Shown one piece after another: positions 1 through 10,443 of a stretch of DNA of 64,000 bases. The stretch's first letter is position 1, and each line of letters starts with the position of its first letter. The stretch is from positions 255,501 through 319,500 of the forward strand of contig NC_087252.1 in the NCBI RefSeq assembly GCF_037042905.1, given 5' to 3'. Source of the DNA: Lytechinus pictus (lineage: Eukaryota; Echinodermata; Echinoidea; Temnopleuroida; Toxopneustidae). The notes under the pieces are model-generated. The model saw nothing but the letters and a program-made list of their open reading frames with translations. It had not been told where the DNA came from and ran no database searches. A program made the position numbers and the translations under genes.

Positions 1-2193
1 TAAAACCCCCGTGCTAAAGACTATGCGTACTCCGCATCCCATATTGCATTGCGCATTTATTTTACAATCGCGAAGCTTCCGGTGTTACGGAAGGTTCGGA
101 TATTGCATCGACCGTTCAACTTAAGTTAAACTTAAAGCTAGCAAGGGCGATATAAAAGATGCGCTTGCTCCGCCGCTGGAGAACGTAATTATGTGTAGTA
201 TTTTTTATATTGTCGATGGCATTTTATTGGGGCGATTCTGAAATAAAAAGTCGCCCCAAAGCATTGGGTTTTGAGAATTTTTAGGGGCGATTTGGGCTGT
301 CATGGGGGCAAAATCACCCGTCGCCCCCGTGTAATTCCGACACTGCTCTGCGCGCTGACGTCACAATGGATGAACAGGTGATTGATTAGCTGCGGGTATG
401 AGCTGATTTTTCTCATATTCTGCACTTTAACTGCAGATCCGATGCGTTATTTCATGAAGCTAAAAATGGAATTATTCCATGGACCATTCAAAAAAAAAAT
501 TTCTACAATTTCAAAATAATTCACTTTGCATTGCTGCCAAGAATCACGAATATTACCCCGAGTTTGAATAAATGGTAGAGTGGTTTTGATTTTTTCTTCA
601 CATAGATACAAAGCATTCGGCGCATTTTTGGTGTTTTAAAAAGCACAGTTGCTCAAATAAAAATGCTAATAGTTTAAAAACAAGCACATGGACCCCTATT
701 TTTTAAAGTTTGTACCTGTTAGGTATACCTTCCTCTACAACTCTGCAAATTTTTGTGAAAATGACATGGATTTTGAATAAAGTGCAGCATTTATTGTACG
801 TTTGTAGTATGTTACTAAAATTTTAAATTTTTTAGATTGGGGTTTTGTTATAGTTTACGCCTTTTTTATGAATTGCCAGCGCTGTTAAACTTAAAATTGC
901 AAACAAATAGCACTATAAATAGATTCTCCATTCAAACGATACAATTATTAACTCTTTTGCGAAATTTGATGACTTTTTCATGTATTTTGACTGAGTAATA
1001 GAGGGAGGTTTAAACTCATTGTAGTAATCTTGGGCGGTCTAAAAATGCCAAATTCTTTTGAATGCGCAATTCTTAAGAACATCAATTTGGGTGAATTTTG
1101 AAGCTCTAGAGCAAAAAATCAAGCACATGGACCTATGTTATTTTTTGCATATTTCGAATATTAAGGTTCTAAAGTATCTATGTGCAAAGTTTGGTGAAAA
1201 TGACATGGATTTCACTTTAACTGTGGAACGTCCTTAAATTGATCATATGATCATATGTTTATTGGCCCATTTGATGGTATTTCTTTATGCATGATTTGTT
1301 GATAAAGTTGTAAGTTGTAATATTAGTTTTGATACATTTTGTTGTGCAAAGTATTTCTATTTCTATTTCCTTTATACTTCATTTTCCTTTCTCTAAACCG
1401 CTTAGAGGCAATTTTGCAATTTTGCGGTATATAAATTTTTTAAATATTATTTATTGAGTGGGACGCGTCAAATTATTGTACAAGCTAAAGAACTATATTG
1501 GATGAGTCGGAGACAAATCCAATATTGTTCTTCAGCGAGAAACAGTATTTCTACGCATCTAACGAAAATGGGTCATCTAGAATTAATATTTAGATACCCC
1601 CACAAAGCTAAACATAGATTAATGAATAAAAAGTGGGGTTTTATTTACCATTTCATGTTAATCCTGTAAATCATGGCGACTGAATCTTGTCATGCTTTAA
1701 ACATTGAATTCAATAAACTGATATGATCTCGTTCCCTTGCCACACCTTGCAACTAATACGCCATGCAATTTTATTGTGACGTAACAATAGCTTCATGCAC
1801 AATATCAATTATTTACCAATGATAATCTTGTGGGCGGGGCAAAATATTAATTTCGTCCAATTCATAGGCATGCACATAAAAATTAAGTTTTAATATTTTG
1901 TCTCTTTGAAACAACCTCGCAAGACGTCAAAATATATATGCGACTCTAAAACCATACATCTAAATAATAATATGCAATATACATTATGGGATATACATGT
2001 AGTTCAGAGCTGGCAAAGGCAGAGGCATAGATTTTAGCTATGTGCAGTTGAGAATCCGTCTTTAAATCAGTTTTGAATCTAACACAAGTATCACATTTTT
2101 TATGATTGTCCCAAAAGATAAAAACTTATTCTTGAGTCAAGTACGCCATAATCACAATTGTATTTAATCCTCCTACTTTTAATTTTCTTATAG
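1..2193. other. AT-rich non-coding 5' flank
   Basis: No reading frame with protein-like composition is visible here. A short G-rich stretch at about 225-345, containing GGGCGATTTGGGC and CACCCGTCGCCCC, resembles the fragment at 24897-24975 and is probably a dispersed repeat. The rest is AT-rich sequence with homopolymer runs. If ZNF-A has a first exon encoding the ZNF-B-like N-terminal region, I do not see it here, so it would lie to the left of the window. Confidence 0.5.
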
Positions 2194-2238
2194 CTCCTCA
2201 GATGATTTATCCATGCCGTCATCACTTCATTCAAAACA
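2194..2238 (+). CDS. candidate 45-nt internal exon, copy 1 (5' part of ZNF-A)
   Basis: A pyrimidine-rich acceptor ending TTTTCTTATAG precedes a 45-nt block that ends at a consensus donor GTGAGT. Read in phase 2 it encodes SSDDLSMPSSLHSK plus two bases of the next codon. Being a multiple of three, it can be included or skipped without changing frame. The phase matches the candidate exon at 4485-4556 and the acidic exon at 8934. An almost identical block lies at 2948-2992. The serine-rich peptide matches no domain I know. The splice sites and phase agreement are seen; membership of ZNF-A is inferred. Confidence 0.4.
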
Positions 2239-2947
2239 GTGAGTTTATTTATTTATGTGCCCCCTTACCTAGTTTTGAAGGCCAAATGCAATGCATTTTT
2301 TTATTTTACCCAGCAAAGGAGTTGAACAGGGGGAATTACATTTGGTATACATGTATAAGATTTGGGGCTATGATGACAAAGGTCACAAAAGAAATAAATA
2401 GTGCATCTGAAAATTACCTTCCCTTGCAATACATGAAGAATATAGTGTGAAAAGTCAAAAGTAACTCTTGTTAATGCATTGAAATATTAGTATATCAATG
2501 TCTTATTTTTAGTATCCAGAGTGACCACAAATGAAATGTCTAGAATCTATACTATGCATTTCTTTTTATTTCATTTTTTAAAATATAGTTTAAAATGTAA
2601 ATTCTTTTTAAAAATCTACAATTATGTCTGGCCCTGTTATTACTTCAGCCCTGTTATTACTTTATGTATATATTACCCTCCACCCCCCCCTCTTTAGTCT
2701 TCGTAGGCATCAAAATAGCCCAGAGTTTTTAGGGTTAGGTGTAACAATTTTAATTTGAATAGGCTGTGAATAATTTTTGTTTTGCCAAGGTTCAGTTGTT
2801 TTTAGTGTACTACTTTGATTTAACTCATGCCAATATGATTTTTTCATATTTTGGGTGATTTTATAAAAAAAGTAATAATTTGTTTTTTGGTCAAGTATGT
2901 TGTTATCTTAATTGTATTAAATCCTCCTACTATTAATTTTCTTATAG

Positions 2948-2992
2948 CTCCTCAGATGATTTATCCGTGCCGTCATCACTTCATTCAAAACA
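2948..2992 (+). CDS. candidate 45-nt internal exon, copy 2 (duplicate)
   Basis: Near-copy of 2194-2238, with the same TTTTCTTATAG acceptor, the same length and the same GTGAGT donor. The one substitution visible inside the exon changes Met to Val. Similarity extends roughly 40 bp into the upstream intron and a short way past the donor, so a segment of about 100 bp was duplicated. Both copies keep phase 2 on each side, so either one or both could be spliced between the same neighbours. Expression is unknown. Confidence 0.4.
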
Positions 2993-3378
2993 GTGAGTTT
3001 ATTTATTTGTACCCCACTTTATATAATTTGTTGGAGAGCAACAGAAAAGCATTTTTGGGATCATTGACCTTTTATGTCACTGCCCATCATTGTAAATGGA
3101 GGCATTGTTTTTTCAGGTTGTCTGTCCATCTGTTACATTCTCATGATGAAGAATCATTTGATGGCTCATCTTCAAGAACTTTGGCCATACATGTATGAGT
3201 GACAAACTGATTAGATTTTGTTATATTGAGATAAAACATCACAGAGGTCATCATAAACCGTACATATAAATGTGGTAAGAGACAATATGTGGATAAAGCT
3301 TTGTTCCTGGAATATTGGGTCAAAGGCTGCCCTTGCACAGGTCAATGTATGCTTAAACATCCTACTCTGATGATTTTT

Positions 3379-4264
3379 GTCTCACCTGCATAGCAGAGTG
3401 AGACTATAGGCGCCGCTTTTCCGACGGCGGCGGCGGCGTCAACACCAAATCTTAACCTGAGGTTAAGTTTTTGAAATGACAGCATAACTTAGAAAGTATA
3501 TGGACCTAGTTCATAAAACTTATACATAAGGTTAATCAAGTATCACTGAACGTCTTGCATGAGTTTCACGTCACATGACCAAGGTCAAAGGTCATTTAGG
3601 GTCAATGAACTTTGGCCGAATTGGGTGTATCTGTTGAATTACCATCATAACTTTAAAAGTTTATGGATCTGATTCATGAAACTTGGACATAATAGTAATC
3701 AAGTATTACTGAACATTCTGTGCAAGTTTCAGGTCACATTATCAAGGTCAAAGGTCATTTAGGGTCAATGAACTTTGGTCAAATTGGGGTATTTGTTGAA
3801 TTACCGCCATAACTTTTAAAGTGTGTTGGTCTAGTTCATAAAACTTGGACATAAGAGTAATCAAGTATCACTGAACATCCTGTGCGCATTTTAGGTCACA
3901 TGACCAAGGTCAAAGGTCAAGGAACTTTGGCCATAATGGGGGTATCTGTTGAATTACCATCATAACTTGGAAAGTTGATGGATCTTACTCTTGAAACTTG
4001 GACATAAGAGTAATCAAGTATCACTGAACATCCGGTGCGAGTTTCAGGTCACATGATCAAGTTCAAAGGTCATGTAAGGTCAATGAACTTTGGCCACGTT
4101 GGGGGTATTTGTTGAATTACCATCATATTTCTATAAGTGTATGGGTCTAGTTCATAAAACGTGGAAATAAGAGTAACCGAGTATCACTGAACATCTTGTG
4201 CGAGTTATAGTAGTTTTCAAAATCAGCACTGCTGCTATATTGAATCGCGTGATGCAGGTGAGAC
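3379..4264. mobile_element. dispersed repeat with 12-bp inverted ends and four internal units bearing DR1 hexamer pairs
   Basis: The element is bounded by GTCTCACCTGCA and its reverse complement TGCAGGTGAGAC. The interior is about four degenerate tandem units of 150-165 bp. Each carries a direct repeat of AGGTCA-like hexamers spaced by one base: 3582-3594, 3745-3757, 3907-3919 (all AGGTCA-A-AGGTCA) and 4060-4072 (AGTTCA-A-AGGTCA). Each unit also has a following GAACTTTGG. There is no reading frame, so it is non-autonomous. A GGCGGCGGCGGCG tract lies near the left end. It sits in the putative second or third intron of ZNF-A. Confidence 0.7.
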
Positions 4265-4484
4265 GGCCAGAGGCATTCCACTTGTTTTTTATGTAATTGC
4301 TGAATCAGATTCAGATTTGTGTACATGTATTTACTTTGACATGATAGTAAACTAATTGCAATCTCAGTCTTATTTTGCAACATTCACAGCTGACAGATGA
4401 GCGCAGGCTAAATCTGGTTAAATAATAATTCCAACGTTTATAACCCGCACACTAACAAGGTTTTCTGCTATTTTATCTTGAAAG

Positions 4485-4556
4485 GCGTGTATCTGGAGCA
4501 CTGTCAAGTCCACTGCAGCAGGAAGAACTTGATATTGACAATGCAGATGTTCATGA
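4485..4556 (+). CDS. candidate 72-nt internal exon of ZNF-A
   Basis: A TTTTATCTTGAAAG acceptor and a strong GTAAGT donor bound a block that is open in phase 2. It reads RVSGALSSPLQQEELDIDNA followed by DVH and two bases (GA). The acceptor phase fits the 45-nt exons upstream. The GA remainder joins the A that opens the exon at 8934 to make a Glu codon, exactly as exon 2 of ZNF-B joins its acidic exon. Its length is a multiple of three. The acidic, glutamine-containing composition resembles the leader exons. I infer that it belongs to ZNF-A. Confidence 0.5.
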
Positions 4557-4819
4557 GTAAGTTAATGTACATTAGAGCTAGAGCCTAGAACTAAGTAAGA
4601 AGGCGCTAAGACCTTAGCCTAGATCCTTTTTACTTTATAACCGAATTGAATGGCACGACGGAAAGCTTAGAATTTCGGCCACTTTGCAAGCCCAAGATTG
4701 TAAGTGAGAAACGCCTTAAAATACATTTTATGCGGTAGGCCTATTGGGTTTAGTTGTTTTATTATTTGCAGTACGGTATAATAATTACCGCTCATAAAAT
4801 CGTACTCGCTGCTCACGTA

Positions 4820-4981
4820 ACCCAGCCCAGGGACAGGGGCTCCGGCCCGCGAAGCGCGCCGGAGCCCCTGGGACTGGGTTAACTCGCATAACCCACCACA
4901 CTAGGTTAACTCTAGTCTTGAGGACTCCATGATGATGTCTTTTAAAACAAATTTGACATATACTTCTTCATCATGGAGTCT
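4820..4981. repeat. two short hairpins
   Basis: GGGGCTCCGGCCCGCG pairs with CGCGCCGGAGCCCC at about 4834-4872, and the bases outside these continue partly paired (CCAG with CTGG). A second inverted pair, GACTCCATGATGA and TCATCATGGAGTC, spans 4922-4980. Both look like small foldback remnants beside the LINE fragment. Confidence 0.5.
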
Positions 4982-5025
4982 TGAATCCCTTCCCATACAC
5001 TTATATTATAACCTCCTTCTTGCAC

Positions 5026-5203
5026 TTTAACTCCCAAAAGTGTAAAGTACCGGTACTACACATAGGCCTTGGAAATGTCAAACACTCCTACTCACTCGGA
5101 GAAGACGTACTTGAGCATACCGCAGTGGAGAGAGACCTTTGCATACTGGTTGAGAGCACCAAAAATGATCTATTCCATCAGAAACTGCACATACACAGAG
5201 AGA
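5026..5203 (+). pseudogene. LINE reverse-transcriptase fragment, part 1
   Basis: The translation FNSQKCKVPVLHIGLGN followed by YSLGEDVLEHTAVERDLCIL matches the late part of non-LTR (CR1/Jockey-like) reverse transcriptases: FNxxKCKVxHxGxxN, then Yx(L/M)G, then DLGVxV. It breaks off at TTAAA, where a foldback element begins. Part 2 resumes at 5815. About 60-70 residues normally present between the two parts are missing, so the copy was also internally deleted. It is inactive. Confidence 0.7.
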
Positions 5204-5208
5204 TTAAA

Positions 5209-5811
5209 GGACAAGTCCACCCCAACAAAAACTTGATTTGAATAAAAAGAGAAAAATTCAACGAGCACAACACTGAAAATTTCATCCAAATCGGGTGTAA
5301 AATAAGAAAGTTATGACATTTTAAAGTTTCGCTTCATTTCACAAAACAGTTATATGCACATCTCGGTCGGTATGCAAATGAGGGAACTGATGACATCATT
5401 CACTCACTATTTCTTTTGTATTTTATTATATGAAATATGAAATATTTTGATTTTCTCGTCATTGTCACGTGAAATGAAGTTTCATTCCTCCCTGAACAGG
5501 TGGAATTCCATTATTTTAACATTTTGTGCTTCAGGCAAGGAGGTCCTAATCATCAAATTCGTAAAAATTGAAATATTGTATAATTTAAACAATAAAAAAA
5601 CAAAAGAAATAGTGAGTGAGTGACATCATCGACTCTCTCATTTGGATGTAACTGGCTCGTTCATATAACTATTTTGTCCAAAATAAGCGAAACTTAGAAA
5701 TGTCATAACTTTCTTATTCTACATCCGATTTTGATGAAATTTTCAGCATTGTACTTGTCTGATTTTTCTCTATTGATTCAAATCAACATTTTTCTGAGGT
5801 GGACTTGACCT
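5209..5811. mobile_element. TTAA-bounded foldback (palindromic MITE) inserted in the LINE
   Basis: The left end reads TTAAAGGACAAGTCCACC and the right end GGTGGACTTGACCTTTAAA, with TTAAA directly repeated at 5204-5208 and 5812-5816. The arms remain similar for well over 100 bp; for example AAATCGGGTGTAAAATAAG pairs with CTTATTCTACATCCGATTT. There is no coding capacity. TTAA flanks are a hallmark of piggyBac-type transposition. A relative lies at 61602-61938 and a half copy at about 17690-17815. Confidence 0.75.
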
Positions 5812-5814
5812 TTA

Positions 5815-6138
5815 AAAGCACTCAATCTTCCTTCTCTTGAGTACCGCAGAAGACGAGGAGACATGATACAGGTGTTCAAAATAATCCATGGATTTGAACG
5901 CATTCCAGGTGATACTTTCTTTGTGTATGCAACAGGCAACACAAGAGGGAGTAGTCTGAAGCTCTCAAAACCCAGATGCTTGACGAAGATCAGACAAGAT
6001 GTTTTCAGCCAGCGTATCATAAACGACTGGAATTCGCTGCCCGAAGAGGTAGTCACTGCTCAGACGGTGAACAGTTTCAAAATAAGGCTAGACAAGGTGT
6101 GGGCAGACCAGCGGTACTGCTCACCCTATGATGCATAA
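5815..6138 (+). pseudogene. LINE reverse-transcriptase fragment, part 2 (C-terminal tail)
   Basis: An open frame begins ALNLPSLEYRRRRGDM, continues with a GSSLKLSKPR segment, then FSQRIINDWNSLPEEVV and VNSFKIRLDKVW, and ends at a stop codon at 6136-6138. This is the conserved C-terminal block of CR1/Jockey-type reverse transcriptases. It is in the same orientation as part 1. No intact upstream endonuclease or transcriptase is present. Confidence 0.75.
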
Positions 6139-7421
6139 ACCACACTAATGTCGAGGACGATGCAGATTGCCAAGCTAGACTGCTACGAAGAAACCTAACT
6201 AACGAGAAGGATGAAGGACTTGAACTGGAAACACGACTGCTGGGATCATCAGCATTCTTCCAGAATCTCGGGTACAGGATGAGTGCCCATACAACAAGAT
6301 ACATGCATTTTAAAGCCTTAACCCATAAGAGAAACTTGCAAACACAGATGGATTTCCCTAGGAAATCCACCGTTCCCTGACCTTGATTTCCCTAGGAAAT
6401 CCATCTTTTTTATTAAAAATCACGAAAATTATCAGTATTTTATTATTCTCTACACCTTCCCACACCTAATGCATAAGGTTTGAAAAAATATTGAATCAAA
6501 ATATGTAAAAATAAAGGTTTCTTACCAGACCGATGTCATGTAGATCCCTCGAATCAAATGTACACAACGCAAATACAATAGTGTCATCCCTTAACCGCTT
6601 ACGTATGACGTACATCCAGTTAGCGTATTGTTGAAGAACAATTTATAGGTAAAAATTCTTATTTTACAAATAATAAAATTTATTACGTGATTATAAATAA
6701 TTAGTAGTATTATACTATAGAGTTAAGGTTTTCGGTTAGTAGGAAAAAACAAGAACGACAAAAGAACAAAAAACTTTCTAATGAAAGTTTGTTGACCTTT
6801 TGACCGTTCCCTGACCTTGTCTTGACCCTTTATATCTTCTAGATAAGGACTTCTGACGATGGACTGATCAAAAAAAAAAAAAAAAGTACACACATGCATA
6901 AAAACACGGAAAAAATGAGCTTTCTTCACACCTTCAGTGTAATTTGCCATTTAACGAAAGTTTGTTGACCTTTTGACATTTCCGGTCATAACTTTGTAAC
7001 GGGAGGTCAAGAGTATATAGTTGTATACATTTTTTGTTCAGTATTACAAACAATTTGATGTGTCACTCGATATAATTGGGACAATTTAAAAAAATTGACC
7101 CCATTTTGACCACTAACATGGTCAAGATGGCCATTAGAAATTTATCACCAAGTTGAAAGTTGTTTTAGCCAATTTTTCGAAGTAAATGACATGCTGCCTG
7201 ACTATTCCCCTTTTGTATTTTTATGAAATTCCATATGAGTTTTGATAGAAAAATTTGATCCAGATTTGAAATAGAGCCAATGTAATTTTTTTGGAAAATG
7301 TCCACATTTGCTTGGAACTGCCCAGTGGCATAAAAATGTAGAAATGTGGACTACATGTAGTAAACATGGTGACTTCAGCTAAAGTGGCTTTCTAAAAATA
7401 ATGAAATTGAACTTTAATAAG
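6139..7421. other. non-coding intron sequence with short repeats
   Basis: No coding signal. GGATTTCCCTAGGAAATCC, itself nearly palindromic, occurs at about 6349 and as a close variant at about 6388. GAAAGTTTGTTGACCTTTTGAC occurs near 6783 and again near 6955 in 20-bp form, suggesting a decayed repeat. A poly-A run lies near 6872. Confidence 0.5.
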
Positions 7422-8769
7422 TAGGCCTGGGAGTAAACATCGATTGATCGAATGGTTCGAATGGCTTACCGCCGATTGCCAATCGATTAGCAAAATTTTT
7501 ACTAATCGATTGTTCGGCAGATCCCGATTAGACATTTGGGATAACTCGAATACTCAATACGTAGTACAAAAAATGACATATAACAATTGTAATAGAATAA
7601 TTAATACGTTTGAAAATGATGTTACCGAGGCAATTTGTAAAAAAATGAACAATGATTGTATTGTATTCACTGTTAACTTAAACACCAACTTCAAAGAGCT
7701 CGGAATGAATTTTTTCCCATCCAGCCTTCCCCTTCGATACACAGTGTACATGTGCGCCTTAAAATAGAACACACACACAGAACAGCTAATTGCTGATTTG
7801 TGATTGGCCCGCGCTCCACTGATGGGAGTTGCTTTCAAGCACATGCGTGACCATTATCAGAAAAGGTCATGACTTCAGAGAAAAATAATCAACCCCTCCC
7901 AATCTGTGTGCGTGTGTGAGGAGAAAGAGAGAGAGAGAGAGTGGTAGGGGGAAGAAAGATAGGGCTGGAATCTTTGAATGCGGGAACCCTTTCATGTTTC
8001 AAAACAAAGCAAAGCATTCTGTATTACCCCCCCCCCCATACACAGGCACACCAATTTTCCCCAGAGACCTAAAAATAACATTCCAACACGTACCCTTCGC
8101 CTATTCATTCCATGTCTCGACTAGTCTCCAAATATAGACCCAGTTATGGGTTCAAATATTATCCAAAAAATAATAATTTGGCACTTAGGAATTTTAATTA
8201 TTTAATTGAATAATATTTTGCAATTACTTTGTTTTTAAATACAGTATGTAGCATCGTGGGCAGTGCAACAAGCTTGGGTATGGCAGGAGGCAAGGGATGA
8301 ATTTTTCCCCCACAAAAGTGTCTCTGTCACAAGAATAGGCGTGAATGAATTGTTTACTGTGAATTGGAGACAAAACAGACGTAATTGGATTTTGTGAACG
8401 ATGAGCTGGCTGATTCATTTATGCGGGGGTGTATAAAAGCATTGATTCAGGAAATTTTTTAATTGAAACAATAAACTGAAAGTTACAATCAAATTTCATG
8501 CAATTTCTTTTGGCATAGTCATAGGGGGAACAAATAGTCATACTTTCATTTGTGAGAAACAGACTCCTGATGTTCAATACAGTGAGTTCCAGTTGTATAA
8601 GTGTGGCATTGAGAGTTGTAGATTTTCTGCATTTTGGGTCACTAATAAGGAGGTCAACATTTGCGATTTTAGAAGACGTGATTCCCGACGATTAATCGAA
8701 CTATTCGATTGTTTTTTCAGGAAATAATCGAATGGTAAAAATGACATTCGTCCCACAGTCCCAGGCCTA
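7422..8769. mobile_element. non-autonomous hAT-like element with perfect 8-bp target duplication
   Basis: The terminal inverted repeats are TAGGCCTGGGA at the left and TCCCAGGCCTA (with one base difference) at the right. Subterminal AATCGATT/ATCGAAT-type motifs are clustered at both ends. The element is flanked by TTAATAAG at 7414-7421 and again at 8770-8777, the 8-bp duplication typical of hAT transposases. At 1,348 bp it has no recognisable transposase frame, so it would have been moved in trans. It lies in the intron upstream of the acidic exon of ZNF-A. Confidence 0.8.
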
Positions 8770-8933
8770 TTAATAAGTCCTGTGGGGGTCATGGGTATTT
8801 GTAGGTGAAAGTGGATGAGATACATTTTCGCTGTTGCCTTGTTGAAGGCAGTTTGGTTTTATTGTGTAATTTGTATTGTACTGTGATCTCTATTTTACCC
8901 ATATTCTCTTTCTGTTTTATCTCGCAATTCTAG

Positions 8934-9496
8934 AGAAGCTGATGCAACAATGGAGACTTCCCTGAAGCACATTGATCAGCAAGGTCAGAGGTCAGATGAC
9001 GTTGAATCTAACACTCCATCAACAATACACGGTCATCAAGATGAAACCATCTGTCTGACCAATTCCATGGAGATAGAAGACGAATGTGCAGGAGATGATT
9101 ATACCAATGAAAAGAATGATGAGGATGATGATGCTACCACTGAGAGGAAGGAGATGGATCCATCAGAGGAAAGGGAGCCTGAAAACACCAATAGTGATGA
9201 TTTCTGTGATACCATGGATAGTGGTGATGGTCTTCATAGCGACGAGATGGTGGTTCTTCTGTCAGAAGGAGAGCTCAAGTTTGTTATAAAGCAAGAACCT
9301 GAAGACACCGATGGTGATACCAACATCGATTGTCTTGATTCCTTCCTTCCATCAGTACATACGGAGCTCCAATGCTTTATGAAGGAAAAGCCTGTTGATA
9401 TTGAAGAGGAACGCCCGATTTCTAATACAAAGGAAGAGTCTGCAGACAGTTATGAACGATCTTTTCTGCATGAACCACAATTATGCAGCAATCAAG
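8934..9496 (+). CDS. ZNF-A acidic leader exon
   Basis: This exon supplies the acidic, finger-free N-terminal part of a C2H2 protein. The acceptor is CGCAATTCTAG at 8923-8933. An in-frame ATG at 8950 has a strong context (ACAATGG), and the frame is also open back to the acceptor in phase 2, so translation may enter from upstream exons. Low-complexity Asp/Glu stretches are followed by FVIKQEPEDTD and CFMKEKPVDIEEE, resembling SUMO-acceptor sites (psi-K-x-E). The exon ends LHEPQLCSNQ plus G at a GTTTGT donor, phase 1, and joins the finger exon at 10444. Without 5' exons the protein is 680 residues. Nuclear location is expected from the fingers. Homologous leaders lie at 23569-24770 and 58101-58540. 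Confidence 0.8.
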
Positions 9497-9624
9497 GTTT
9501 GTTTCTGTATTTGTAGTCAGTGTTGTAGTGCCTTGATGCTCGGTCTTGGCCCTAAGGTGCCTTAAATAAGGCCTACCTATTTTTCCAAAGTCGTAGCCTT
9601 AAGAGAGGGCCTTGGCGATGTTGA

Positions 9625-9804
9625 GCCTGGGCCTTGGCCTTGGGTATTGAAGAATTGGCCTGGGCCTTGGCCTTGGGTATTGAAGAATTGGCCTGGGCCT
9701 TGGCCTTGGGTATTGAAGAATTGGCCTGGGCCTTGGCCTTGGGTATTGAAGAATTGGCCTGGGCCTTGGCCTTGGGTATTGAAGAATTGGCCTGGGCCTT
9801 GGCT
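9625..9804. repeat. 33-bp minisatellite in ZNF-A intron
   Basis: Five full copies plus a partial of a 33-bp unit containing GCCTGGGCCTTGGCCTTGGG and TATTGAAGAATTG. Full copies start at 9625, 9658, 9691, 9724 and 9757 and look identical. The array begins about 130 bp after the GTTTGT donor. Its length is a multiple of three, so frames stay open on both strands, but I see no reason to call it coding. Confidence 0.9.
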
Positions 9805-10443
9805 TAGGGTTTGGGCCTTTCCTCCTACACTTATTGTAGTTTGTGTTTGTAGCATGTACTGCGATTTCATGAGGTTTTCGTTCTGGGGGATGGGGTTGGA
9901 CTACAGCTCTCTTTTGCTGTAAAAATGTCAAAATTAAAGGGGGATCTGTTGAACAGTATAAAAATTATGAAATTTTGTATTGTTTGTCAAAATTTATATC
10001 AATTAGCACTGATATTTTGTTTTCATTCTCTTTTGTTTTGTTTTTACAGCAATTAACAATTTTTATTTAGATTAGATTTCAGTTTTGATAAATATTGTTT
10101 ATGTAGCCTTCTACTAATAAAGAATGTAGACCCCAAAATGTTTTCTTAGTTTGTTTTGATAGAGTTTGTGACATACCTATTATAATAAGGATAAATCTAC
10201 ATTCAGATGAATAACATTTTGACACAAAATGTTGCAAATTTTACATTTGTAAAATTAATTCAATTTACAATAATACTAATTACTTTTCTCCTTTATGTTT
10301 ATACCAGTAAAGCTTAAAGTGAGAGCTATTGATTCCTCAGTATTAAACATCTTCACCATATTGTGAGTATCAATAAAGGAAAACAAACTTCAAAGAAAAT
10401 ATGTCTGGGATAAATCTGTTTCTCCCTGCTCTTTTTATCTCAG

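Noticed and set aside
7444-7844. Possible transposase inside the hAT-like element
   Set aside because: Short frames of about 100 residues on both strands with no hAT motifs; the element is judged non-autonomous.
9577-9931. Proline/glycine-rich repeat proteins on both strands of the 33-bp minisatellite
   Set aside because: Same artefact of a 33-bp unit; no start context, no splice continuity, and it lies inside an intron defined by paralogue comparison.
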